Below, piece after piece: positions 51,455-59,585 of a stretch of DNA of 64,000 nt; the first letter of the stretch is position 1; the number at the start of each line of letters is the position of its first letter. Source of the stretch: Fibrivirga algicola (GTDB lineage Bacteria; Bacteroidota; Bacteroidia; Cytophagales; Spirosomataceae); NCBI RefSeq assembly GCF_011742925.1, contig NZ_WAEL01000013.1, forward strand, positions 62,001 through 126,000, given 5' to 3'. Both the position numbers and the translations under genes were made by a program. Below the pieces are notes generated by a model. That model was not told the origin of the DNA. It worked only from the letters and a program-made list of their open reading frames with translations, and did no database searches.

Positions 51455-52180
51455 ATGTCTTGTATGCAAGTCCTTACGCCAGACAATTACCGTCAGTTCC
51501 CCGCTTTTTCCAATACAGATTTAACCGAGTATGAGCGGTTTTTATTGGGTGAACCCAACCGAAAACCTGTTAAGGCATTTGCTGAAGGATCAGCCTTTCA
51601 CCAATTGCTGTTGGAGCCACGGAGTAAGCGACCATTTGAGGAGGCCATCGACTGGGAGCGGTTGGGCAAAATGGCAAAAGCCGTTCGGGCTACGCGCTTT
51701 GGCCGGTGGGCCTTGCAGTGGGGGCAGAAGGAGCAGCCTTATCTGTTTCGAGACCCCACTACGGGCCAGCTCTGCAAATGCCAAACCGACATTCGGCTGC
51801 GGCATGGGTTAATCGTTGACATCAAGACCACCCGCGCCCGGACGTATCGCCAATTCATTGAGTGCTGCGAGGAGTATCAGTATGACCGGCAGGCTGCGTT
51901 TTACTTAGATGGAGTGCAGGCACGGCGGTTTGTCTTTCTGGGCGTTCAGAAAGCAGAGCCTTTTCAAGTCTTCTATTTCGAGCCAACTGCCGACGCGATT
52001 GGTCAGGCGTTCATACAGGATGGCCGGGTACGCTACCAGCGCCTGCTCTCGTTGCTCGCCCGATCCGAGTTTCGCCCCTCAGCCTGGACAACTCAGGACA
52101 AACCAGTAGCTTCGCTGCTCATGCCGATGAGTCAGCGGTTAAGTCAATCCAGCTACCCGCCTATCTATCGATTTCGCTAA
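51455..52180 (+). CDS. RecE-like exonuclease (PD-(D/E)XK, DUF3799 type)
   Basis: The 241-residue protein opens with TPDNYRQFPAFSNTDLTEYE and continues with AFAEGSAFHQLLLEP. Its catalytic core reads CQTDIRL...GLIVDIKTTRARTYRQF (Asp...Asp-Ile-Lys) and is followed by YQYDRQAAFYLDG, where Gln and Tyr are conserved in exodeoxyribonuclease VIII-like nucleases. It probably resects double-stranded DNA for recombination of the element. The preceding 36-bp palindrome and the following IR suggest dedicated regulation. Confidence 0.8.
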   Translation: MSCMQVLTPDNYRQFPAFSNTDLTEYERFLLGEPNRKPVKAFAEGSAFHQLLLEPRSKRPFEEAIDWERLGKMAKAVRATRFGRWALQWGQKEQPYLFRDPTTGQLCKCQTDIRLRHGLIVDIKTTRARTYRQFIECCEEYQYDRQAAFYLDGVQARRFVFLGVQKAEPFQVFYFEPTADAIGQAFIQDGRVRYQRLLSLLARSEFRPSAWTTQDKPVASLLMPMSQRLSQSSYPPIYRFR

Positions 52181-52188
52181 TCAACTTG

Positions 52189-52216
52189 TCAGATAGTTGG
52201 GTACTCAGCTATCTGA
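52189..52216. repeat. Inverted repeat with AGATAG/CTATCT ends
   Basis: TCAGATAGTTG (52189-52199) and CAGCTATCTGA (52206-52216) pair with one mismatch. It lies directly after the exonuclease stop and before the small gene at 52238. The half-sites match those of the operators at 50639 and 52540, though the spacing is longer. Confidence 0.65.
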
Positions 52217-52237
52217 TAAATTTTATGTTGGTGCTAC

Positions 52238-52453
52238 ATGAACCGAACCGAGCCGAAACCACCCGAGGGCAAGTACCACCGGGCAAAACTTACCGCACCG
52301 TTGGGACCGTTGATGCCAGCCGGTAAGATAGGATGGTTATCCGCCGATGTCGAAACCATCGACGCGGATGGCAAGCCCATGTTTCGGTTTATCTCAGCGA
52401 CAAACCACGACCTTGTTTTCAAGGTGTACGCTGAAGAGGTAATCATCGAATAA
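52238..52453 (+). CDS. Small hypothetical protein
   Basis: A 71-residue product (MNRTEPKPPEGKYHRAKL...) with a beta-rich C-terminal half (KPMFRFISATNHDLVFKVY). It lies between the exonuclease and methylase-helicase genes on the same strand. No family recognised; size and charge would fit a small regulator or DNA mimic, but there is no direct evidence. Confidence 0.55.
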   Translation: MNRTEPKPPEGKYHRAKLTAPLGPLMPAGKIGWLSADVETIDADGKPMFRFISATNHDLVFKVYAEEVIIE

Positions 52454-52455
52454 AA

Positions 52456-52466
52456 AATCAAGGGGT
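52456..52466 (+). repeat. AATCAAGGGG-type motif, copy 6
   Basis: AATCAAGGGGT starts 3 bp after the stop codon of the 52238 gene. Confidence 0.55.
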
Positions 52467-52485
52467 AACAGCTGAGCAACGTTAG

Positions 52486-52504
52486 AATCAAGCGGGTTGT
52501 AAAA
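52486..52504 (+). repeat. AATCAAGGGG-type motif, copy 7
   Basis: AATCAAGCGGGTTGTAAAA, 30 bp after copy 6, forms a second tandem pair like copies 4 and 5. Confidence 0.55.
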
Positions 52505-52539
52505 GACTGATAGATAGTTAGTTGAATATTTAAATATCT

Positions 52540-52558
52540 GAATAGTTAGCTATCTTTA
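52540..52558 (+). promoter_or_regulatory. Operator-like ATAG-N4-CTATCT over promoter box
   Basis: GAATAGTTAGCTATCT (52540-52555) overlaps TATCTTTA (52551-52558), 25 bp before the methylase-helicase start. It mirrors the arrangement at 50639-50657. A central ATATTTAAATAT dyad lies about 10 bp upstream. Confidence 0.45.
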
Positions 52559-52582
52559 TAGCGTGAAACTATTCAGCTATTT

Positions 52583-55500
52583 ATGACGCGCTACCCAACC
52601 CCCCGCACTCGTTCGGCCCAGGCCCGGCCCGTGGTCATTGTTGCCAACCAATACACGCTGTTTGGACAGCCCGTTCTTGTACCACCTACGCGGGGAGAAC
52701 GCAAGCCTTGTGAGGCCCGGCCAAGCGTGGCCCGGCCCGAAGCGGCTACTTTATTGACCCTTGATGAACGGATAGAGCTACGGCCAACCTCGGAGCCGTG
52801 CGCTTTCAGTCTTTGCCCCCACGACTTTACATTACCAACCGGCAACGCGGCCAAGCTACGGGCTAACGTTGCCGCCATTGAAACTCTAAAACGGATTGAG
52901 CAGGAGCAACGCCCGGCTACAATAGAGGAACAGCGTTTGTTATCGCTTTATACGGGTTGGGGCGGGTTATCGCAGGTCTGGAAAAACGACGTTTACGAGC
53001 GATGGCAACGCGCACAGGCAGACCCAACCCAAGCCGTTGACGATTCAATAAACCGCTGGGGCAGTCAGTACGGACGTACCCGCCAGCGTTTAGCCGACCT
53101 GTTGACCCCCGCCGAGCAGTCAGCCGCCGAAGCATCGACGCTGAACGCCTTTTACACCGCTCCGCACGTTGTAGCGGCCATGTGGCAGGCCGTAGAAGGG
53201 TTTGGCTTTACGGGTGGGCGTATTCTGGAGCCAGCCGCTGGTATCGGCTATTTTATCGGACTTATGCCCCCGGCCATTCGGGAGCGGTCGGCGTGGGTTG
53301 CGGTCGAGAAAGACCGGCTATCGGGGCAAATCTTGCAGCGACTTTATCCCGACGTAGAAACCCACATTTGCGGATTGGAAGAAGCAGGGTTGCAGGCGGG
53401 TAGCCGCTCGGCGGTCCGATTCGATTTGGTGATTGGGAACGTACCGTTTGGCTCGTACACGGTTTATGACCGTCACTACCCCGAACTGAACAGCTTTGCC
53501 ATTCATAACTATTTCATTGGCCGGGCCGCGCAGTTGGTGAAGCCGGGCGGAATCGTTGCCCTCATTACGTCAATGGGTACGTTCGATGCAGCAGGCTCAG
53601 AGTTTCGCCGGTTCCTGACCGTCGAAGCCGACGCCGAGCTATTGGGGGCCATCCGCTTGCCGTCGAATGCGTTTGAAGCCAACGCGGGTACGCAGGTAAC
53701 GACCGACGTTTTGTTTTTGCGGAAACGTACCCCAACGGCCCGGCCCTTTGCGGCCCATCCGTTTGAACGTACCGTTACCCTTCGGGCCAGCCTTCAAGCC
53801 GAAGCAACGGACGAAGAAACCGTCAGGACGTTGGCCGTAAACGAGTATTACCACGCCTACCCCACTATGATGCTGGGCGATATGCACTTTGCCGACGAGG
53901 TAAACAAGGGCGGATTATACCGAGCCGACCAGCCAACGTTACACTTATCCGACCCCACTACGTTGCCGCAGCGATTGGCCGCAGCCCTTGACCAATTGCC
54001 GAGAGGTATTTATAACACTGAATCAGCAGCCCGCAACAAAGAGCCAGCCAAAGCCGACCAACGGTTTACCGAATCGGTAACAATCCGGGGCAAACGCTAC
54101 AGCCAAACGCTCATTACTGCCCAATACGAGCGCGTGAAACGGGCGTTTAACCAATTACGGAAAGCCGAGCAGGCCGGTAGGGGAGAGGTGGAAACCGACG
54201 GCCTACGGGTTGAGCTAAACCAAGCGTATGCTCTGTTTACGCGTTATTTCGGGACGCTCAACCGGAACAGGGCTTTATCGTTTCTGGAAGAGTACGACCC
54301 GCAGTTTGCCAGCGTACAGGCATTAGAGGTAGTGAATCGGGACGAGCCAGATCGGAACAGCGGAGTGCCGCCCAGCCCCAAAGCGGCCACCTCGTACACC
54401 GTTGCCAAAGCTGATATTTTCCGGCAACGGGTATACCCTGCCACGCACACCCCGGAGCGGGTAGAATCACTGCCCGACGCGCTACGATTGTCTATTGCCT
54501 TATACGGTTGGGTGAATGCCGGGCAGATAGGCGTATGGATGAATCAGCCCGCCCCGGATGTGAAACAGGCATTATTGGGTGCTGAATTGGCTTATCTAAA
54601 CCCCACGTCGGCCCGATTGGAGGACAGAGATACGTACCTATCGGGCAACGTTAGGAAGAAATTGGCCGCAGCAAGCGAAGCCGCTAAGAGTGATGCACAG
54701 TACGCAGTGAATGAACGGGCATTAGCCGCCGTTGTTCCGGCCACTATTCCCGCCCCGCTTATCTCGTTTCGATTGGGTTCGGTCTGGATTCCTACGCACA
54801 TTATTGAGCAGTTTATTAGTCAGACCTTGCAAACCAGTTGTGTAACGGTACGCTATAACCACCGGGTAGGCCAGTACGAAATTGACGGTATGAGTAACGT
54901 TTCGTCGGTGCAAAACCGCTCGTTGGGTACGTCGCGCCGAAAGGCTATTCAACTTATCGAAGCGGCTTTGCAACAGCGCACGGTAGTAGTGACCAAAACC
55001 ATAATCGACCCCGAAGGCAAGGAAAAAACGGTAAAGGACGTTGAAGCTACCAGCCAGGCAGTACAGGCGCAGGAAGCCTTAAACGACTTGTTTATTGACT
55101 TTGTGCGCGACCACCACAGAACCACCATTGAGCCGGTTTATAATGAACTGTACAACAGTTACGTACACAAGACCTATCGGGAGCCAGCCCTAAAGCAATA
55201 CCCCGGCGCATCGCCCGACGTTCAGCTACGCTTACACCAGTTCCGGGGCGTAGAGCGCATCAAAGAGCAGGACACCTTATTAGCCCACGCCGTGGGCAGT
55301 GGTAAAACCTTTACCATGATAACCGCAGCAATGGAATTAAAGCGGTTAGGGTTGGCCCACAAGCCTATGATTGTGGTGCAAAACTCAACGCTCAACGACT
55401 TTGCCAGAGCGTGGCGCAGGTTGTACCCCGCAGCCCTCATCTACGTACCGCAACCCGCCGACCTCGAAGCAGCCAACCGCAGACGGTTTTTACAGCGCAT

Positions 55501-57751
55501 CGCGACCAATAACTTTGACGGGGTGCTGATACCGCAGAGTTTCTTAAAACTGATTCCCGACGACCCAGCCAGCGAAGAAGCCTTTATTCAGGAGGAAATT
55601 GAGCGAGTAGCCTACACCATTGCCGCAGCCAAGCGGCAGGGCCGGGAGAAACCCATGTCCGTAAAACGGCTGAATGAATTGAAACTTCGATTGGCAAACC
55701 GCCGAATCCGGCAGGCGGACCGGAAGAAAGACGACATGCTGACCTTTGACCAGTTGGGCATCGACGCGCTGTTCTTGGACGAATCGCACAGGTACAAGCG
55801 CCTTGGATTTTTCACGGCGAGGCAGAACGTGAAAGGGATAGATTCGGCAGGCTCAGAGGATGCACTAAGCGCCCTGTTCAAGTGCCGCACGGTGCAGGCA
55901 CGGCGGGGCCGGGTGGTGTTGGCGACGGGTACGCCGATTAGCAACACAATGGCCGAATCATGGACGACTCTACGCTTTATTGCCCCCGACCGGCTCAACA
56001 AAGCGATGCTGTCCACGTTTGACCAGTTTGCCGGAGCGTTCGGCAGCGTGATTCAGTCGTTTGAACTGACTGCAACGGGCAACTTTAAAGCGGTGGAGCG
56101 GTTCGCCAAATTCGTTAATGTACAGCAGCTATCGGAACTCTACCGCGCCTACGTTGACGTAGTGCTGAACGAAGACGTTATCGAGTTCCAACGGGACGCG
56201 ACGTTACCAACGCTCAAAGACGGGCAACACACGCGGATTATCTTACCGCAAACCGAAGGCGTAGCCGACGAGCTAAACAGCATCAAAGCAACTTTGCGTT
56301 GGTTTGAAAACCTAACCGGGGCCGAGAAGCGCGACAACTCGCACGTTCCGTTAGTTTGCTTTGGACAAGCCCGCAAAGCCACCATTGATTTACGGCTCCT
56401 CGACGCGGCCAACCCCGACGAAGCCGATTCAAAGTGTAACCGGGTGGTAACCGAAATTTTGCGCCTTTACCGGCAGTCGGCCACGTATCGCGGTACGCAG
56501 TTGGTCTTTGCGGATACGTATCAAAGCCCCGCCGTTCGGGGTTGGTTTGACGAGGAAGGAGAAGAACGTAAAGGCCCACGGTTTAACCTCTTTGACGATA
56601 TACGAGCCAAGCTGATTGAGCAGGGGGTACCGGCTGATGAAATTGCTATCGTACCCGCCGAACCCGACAAACGCGAACCTCTGTTTGCCAAAGTCCGAAC
56701 GGGCAAGGTTCGGGTATTGCTAGGCACGTCGGAGCGGGCGGGCGTGGGCGTAAATGTGCAGGAACGGTTAGTGGCGGTTCACCACCTGGACGCGCCTAAC
56801 CGCCCGACCGATTTTGAGCAGCGTAACGGGCGGCTCATCCGGCAGGGCAACCTACACGCGGCTTGGGGCATCCCGGTTGAAGTCCTGACCTACGGCGTTG
56901 AACGAACGCTCGACGCAACTGCCTACGGACGGTTAGCGATTAAGCAAAAATTTATTAATCAGGTCTTAAAAGGCCACATAGCCGACGATCAGATGGCCGA
57001 TATCAGCGCGGACGATGATTTTGCCGCCATGTCCTTCGACCAGATGATGGCAACCCTCAGCGGCTCCCAATACGCCCTGTTATATACAACGCGCCAATTA
57101 GAACTGTCGCGGGTGCAGCAGGCGCGTAAGAACTGGCAACGGGGCCTGATGGATGCTCAATGGCAGGTCGAAAACGCCCAACGATTCATCCAGAAACACC
57201 GCCCGCTATTGATCGAGTTAGAGGAAGAAGCTGTCATTTTGCAGCAGCACTTTGGTACGCCTTACGCTACAAAGAGCGTAACAGTGAACGGCACGTCCTA
57301 CAGCGAGAAGTGGGGCGAAGCGGTACAGCACCTAATTGAGCAGGTTAAAGGGCTGGCAAAACGCCGGGTTGACGAATCCAGAACGTTAATCGTTAACGGG
57401 CTTACGTTGATCCTGACCGGGGAACGTTCCCAAGAATTGATTGGCGACTTTATGCCCGGCCAGGCAGTGGTACGTTACCGTTGGGGCCGTAGTCTGTCGG
57501 GCGTGGTGGGTTCATCGAACGGCCTGTTTTCGTCGCTCAAAGCCGCCGTTGCCCGCGTCTGCGAAGGCCCCGCCCAACTAACCCACGAACTGAACCGTGC
57601 CGGACTCACCGAGCAGGAGTTTAGCCGCACGCAATCGCAACCGTTCCGGCAGGAAGCCGAATTACTCCGCTTGGAAACGGAGGTGGCCGACCTAAAACGC
57701 CGGATGGAAACCGAAGGTGAACCGGAGCCGGTCGCTGAGGTAGCCGCGTAA
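52583..57751 (+). CDS. DarB-like DNA methylase-helicase (putative antirestriction)
   Basis: The 1722-residue protein joins an N-terminal gamma-type adenine methylase (motif I GGRILEPAAGIGYF near 212, catalytic NVPFG near 286 in place of NPPY) to a C-terminal superfamily 2 helicase (Walker A HAVGSGKTF near 904, LFLDESHRYK near 1065, ATGTPISNT, and RNGRLIRQGN near 1408). This order matches the phage P1 DarB and ICE-encoded methylase-helicase family. It likely protects incoming element DNA or acts in replication. It lies under an operator-overlapped promoter, with hairpins and repeats on both sides. No specificity partner is seen. Confidence 0.85.
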   Translation: MTRYPTPRTRSAQARPVVIVANQYTLFGQPVLVPPTRGERKPCEARPSVARPEAATLLTLDERIELRPTSEPCAFSLCPHDFTLPTGNAAKLRANVAAIETLKRIEQEQRPATIEEQRLLSLYTGWGGLSQVWKNDVYERWQRAQADPTQAVDDSINRWGSQYGRTRQRLADLLTPAEQSAAEASTLNAFYTAPHVVAAMWQAVEGFGFTGGRILEPAAGIGYFIGLMPPAIRERSAWVAVEKDRLSGQILQRLYPDVETHICGLEEAGLQAGSRSAVRFDLVIGNVPFGSYTVYDRHYPELNSFAIHNYFIGRAAQLVKPGGIVALITSMGTFDAAGSEFRRFLTVEADAELLGAIRLPSNAFEANAGTQVTTDVLFLRKRTPTARPFAAHPFERTVTLRASLQAEATDEETVRTLAVNEYYHAYPTMMLGDMHFADEVNKGGLYRADQPTLHLSDPTTLPQRLAAALDQLPRGIYNTESAARNKEPAKADQRFTESVTIRGKRYSQTLITAQYERVKRAFNQLRKAEQAGRGEVETDGLRVELNQAYALFTRYFGTLNRNRALSFLEEYDPQFASVQALEVVNRDEPDRNSGVPPSPKAATSYTVAKADIFRQRVYPATHTPERVESLPDALRLSIALYGWVNAGQIGVWMNQPAPDVKQALLGAELAYLNPTSARLEDRDTYLSGNVRKKLAAASEAAKSDAQYAVNERALAAVVPATIPAPLISFRLGSVWIPTHIIEQFISQTLQTSCVTVRYNHRVGQYEIDGMSNVSSVQNRSLGTSRRKAIQLIEAALQQRTVVVTKTIIDPEGKEKTVKDVEATSQAVQAQEALNDLFIDFVRDHHRTTIEPVYNELYNSYVHKTYREPALKQYPGASPDVQLRLHQFRGVERIKEQDTLLAHAVGSGKTFTMITAAMELKRLGLAHKPMIVVQNSTLNDFARAWRRLYPAALIYVPQPADLEAANRRRFLQRIATNNFDGVLIPQSFLKLIPDDPASEEAFIQEEIERVAYTIAAAKRQGREKPMSVKRLNELKLRLANRRIRQADRKKDDMLTFDQLGIDALFLDESHRYKRLGFFTARQNVKGIDSAGSEDALSALFKCRTVQARRGRVVLATGTPISNTMAESWTTLRFIAPDRLNKAMLSTFDQFAGAFGSVIQSFELTATGNFKAVERFAKFVNVQQLSELYRAYVDVVLNEDVIEFQRDATLPTLKDGQHTRIILPQTEGVADELNSIKATLRWFENLTGAEKRDNSHVPLVCFGQARKATIDLRLLDAANPDEADSKCNRVVTEILRLYRQSATYRGTQLVFADTYQSPAVRGWFDEEGEERKGPRFNLFDDIRAKLIEQGVPADEIAIVPAEPDKREPLFAKVRTGKVRVLLGTSERAGVGVNVQERLVAVHHLDAPNRPTDFEQRNGRLIRQGNLHAAWGIPVEVLTYGVERTLDATAYGRLAIKQKFINQVLKGHIADDQMADISADDDFAAMSFDQMMATLSGSQYALLYTTRQLELSRVQQARKNWQRGLMDAQWQVENAQRFIQKHRPLLIELEEEAVILQQHFGTPYATKSVTVNGTSYSEKWGEAVQHLIEQVKGLAKRRVDESRTLIVNGLTLILTGERSQELIGDFMPGQAVVRYRWGRSLSGVVGSSNGLFSSLKAAVARVCEGPAQLTHELNRAGLTEQEFSRTQSQPFRQEAELLRLETEVADLKRRMETEGEPEPVAEVAA

Positions 57752-57755
57752 CGTA

Positions 57756-57793
57756 TTCATCGCGCCGACACCTCCGGGAGTCGGCGCGATGAA
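57756..57793 (+). terminator. Gene-terminal 14-bp hairpin
   Basis: TTCATCGCGCCGAC (57756-57769) pairs perfectly with 57780-57793 around a 10-nt loop, 4 bp after the methylase-helicase stop. There is no T-run; the AATCAAAGGGG motif follows. Confidence 0.7.
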
Positions 57794-57796
57794 ACG

Positions 57797-57815
57797 AATC
57801 AAAGGGGTATTGTAA
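57797..57815 (+). repeat. AATCAAGGGG-type motif, copy 8
   Basis: AATCAAAGGGGTATTGTAA begins 3 bp after the 14-bp hairpin. Confidence 0.6.
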
Positions 57816-57854
57816 GGTAGTTACCTATCCAGCTATGCAAATAGAAAAATAGAA

Positions 57855-57866
57855 AATCAAGGGGTA
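57855..57866 (+). repeat. AATCAAGGGG-type motif, copy 9
   Basis: AATCAAGGGGTA directly abuts the GC-rich hairpin array at 57867. Confidence 0.55.
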
Positions 57867-57982
57867 GGGATGGAAACGCCCTGCGGGCCATTCCATCCCC
57901 GGCGCGACGGGCAACACCTTCGGGGTACTCCCTCACCACTGCGTGGCCGGTCGCCCCAAAGGCCCTGCCCTTGTGCCGCGCG
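57867..57982 (+). ncRNA. GC-rich hairpin array, candidate structured RNA
   Basis: This stretch is far richer in G+C than its surroundings. GGGATGGAA (57867) pairs with TTCCATCCC (57891), enclosing GCCC-TGC-GGGC; further small stems follow (ACC-TTC-GGGGT and CCAC-TGC-GTGG), and flanking CGGCGCG/CCGCGCG could close the array. It lies between two AATCAAGGGG motifs, outside any supported gene. It may be a structured RNA, a replication origin or a recombination site; no known RNA family was recognised. Confidence 0.4.
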
Positions 57983-57999
57983 AATCAAAGGGGAAGTTG
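57983..57999 (+). repeat. AATCAAGGGG-type motif, copy 10
   Basis: AATCAAAGGGGAAGTTG closes the right side of the GC-rich array. A weak further match (AATCAAAGCGGAA) lies at 58058 inside the next gene. Confidence 0.5.
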
Positions 58000-58012
58000 A
58001 TTGTGCGAATGC

Positions 58013-58350
58013 TCAATTACGCAAACATTCCGGTACACCGCCAGTGTGTTCGAGCGTAATCAAAGCGGAATCGTTAACGCGTTTCTTATTTAGCTCGCTG
58101 GGGTAATTATAAATCAGGTAGTTTTCAACCTCATCGATAGTGTACCGGTCGTTAGATTGTATTTGACCCAAATACAAATAAGCACCATGTCTTTGGCACC
58201 CTTCAATCCCGTGGCGATAGCCGACGTTGTAGCGGCCACTCGCCCGCATTCCTGCGTGAGTTCGCATATGCCCGCCGAAGAAACTGTTATGCACCTTCAT
58301 GAATAAAACGGTTGGCCGTTCCATTCATGAAGGTAAATGCAATGGTGCAT
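58013..58350 (-). pseudogene. GIY-YIG-like nuclease gene with a frameshift
   Basis: An ATG at 58350 encodes MHHCIYLHEWNGQPFYS and then a stop. This is a typical opening strand of a GIY-YIG domain. In another frame, from 58324 or 58300, the text continues HNSFFGGHMRTHAGMRASGR, then GAYLYLGQIQ and VENYLIYNYPSELNKK, like the rest of a GIY-YIG domain including its closing E-Y-P-x-L-N pattern. The shift falls near 58297-58304, inside a perfect 12-bp inverted repeat. The intact frame alone (58013-58324, 103 residues) lacks the first strand. It could be a decayed gene, programmed frameshifting or a sequence error. Confidence 0.5.
58293..58334. repeat. 12-bp inverted repeat at the frameshift site
   Basis: ACCTTCATGAAT (58293-58304) and ATTCATGAAGGT (58323-58334) are exact complements separated by 18 bp. 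The arms contain two possible start codons of the GIY-YIG-like frame. Confidence 0.8.
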
Positions 58351-58405
58351 ATTCCGGGCTTCATCGTAAGTGTGGCAACGCTTCCAGATAATTTGCATAA
58401 CAGCC

Positions 58406-59413
58406 CTACCGCAACTCGTGCGTTTCGTCAACTAATTCTTTTATGCGGACTACTTTCTCGCGGGGTAGATTACTCCAATACCAATTGATGAGATCAGAAT
58501 CAATCAATGTACACCTGTTCAGGGTTGGCCGGTGATTTTTGACGGTCGCCAGTCCAATCGAGAAAACAATGGGCTTGTCGGCATATTGTTCATACAGATC
58601 GGCGTTCAGGTATTCTTCTTTGACAAATCGGCCACAATCCTTGATTGCACTAAGCTCTTTTGCTTTTGGTACGTATGCCAACTTTTTCGTGGTTGCTCTA
58701 ACTTGAAGCAAAATCATGTGGTAAAAATAGCCGCGCCATTTCAGCCCGAAAAGGTCGGCCGGAGTTCGACTGTCGGGTGTAGCCACAACGTTGAAGCCTT
58801 GTTTTTTTACGAGCAAGTTCATGACGTAATCATCGGCCCCACTCTCTGGCTTTGTAAATAGCGAACTTAAGCCATTATTAGCCTTCCGCCACTTGGCGTG
58901 AACGCCGTCCATAAACTTTTCCAGTCGATCAAGCTGGGTTAGTACCTCATCATCGCTGATATCCTCTGTTTCCTGCTCATATTCTTGTATAGCAGGTTTT
59001 GTGATGATCACGGGGGTGGACACAGGTTTTGAAATGGCCCGTGTTGGTGCTGAAGTTTTAGAAACCGTTTTAGCAATCGATCTCAATGCATCGCCCTCAA
59101 CACAGATCGGGTCGTCAATGTCGAGGGCATCGATCACTTTCTTTTTAATCAAGGCGACTGCCTGTGCCAAGTCAATTTTGAAGTATTCTTTAGTACCAGG
59201 GTGCTTATAGCTTTTCAAAATGCCATGAGCTATCTGTTCTGCAAAGTCAGAATCAGGCACTTCCATGTACCATTCGACGACACATCGTGCTGGTTGAGTT
59301 TTTGATAGGGATTCTGCCCTCGATGCAGGATGATGGCCTTTAGTCACTTTGCCAACCTTGACTACACCGGTAGGCCAGGATGTGCAGGAGAACACGTAAA
59401 TGTACTGTTTCAC
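58406..59413 (-). CDS. T5orf172/MUG113-type (GIY-YIG superfamily) protein
   Basis: The N-terminal 100 residues of this 335-residue protein match the T5orf172 domain: YIYVFSC...TGVVKVGKV, AESLSKTQPARCVVEWYM, FAEQIAHGILKSYKHPGTKE and YFKIDLAQAVALI. The family is a branch of GIY-YIG nucleases. A Ser/Pro-rich linker (about 115-150) leads to an unknown C-terminal domain (about 165-335) with WRKANNGLSSLF and PDLFGLKWRGYFYHMIL-like strands. It may be a homing or defence nuclease. It starts next to an AGTAGCC...ATAGAT sequence resembling the operators of the element. Confidence 0.7.
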   Translation of the reverse strand: MKQYIYVFSCTSWPTGVVKVGKVTKGHHPASRAESLSKTQPARCVVEWYMEVPDSDFAEQIAHGILKSYKHPGTKEYFKIDLAQAVALIKKKVIDALDIDDPICVEGDALRSIAKTVSKTSAPTRAISKPVSTPVIITKPAIQEYEQETEDISDDEVLTQLDRLEKFMDGVHAKWRKANNGLSSLFTKPESGADDYVMNLLVKKQGFNVVATPDSRTPADLFGLKWRGYFYHMILLQVRATTKKLAYVPKAKELSAIKDCGRFVKEEYLNADLYEQYADKPIVFSIGLATVKNHRPTLNRCTLIDSDLINWYWSNLPREKVVRIKELVDETHELR

Positions 59414-59585
59414 GCTGGAGACACTTGGTTAATGTCATTAAGTAGCCAAATAGATAAATATCTAATTAAAATGCAAGAAAGCAGATCAAGATGTCTTCCG
59501 GCATTAGGTACTTATCACCGACATGTCAGTCAGCCGGTTACAGCGTAAAGGCAATAAAAAAATCACATAGACATTAGAAGCCTAT

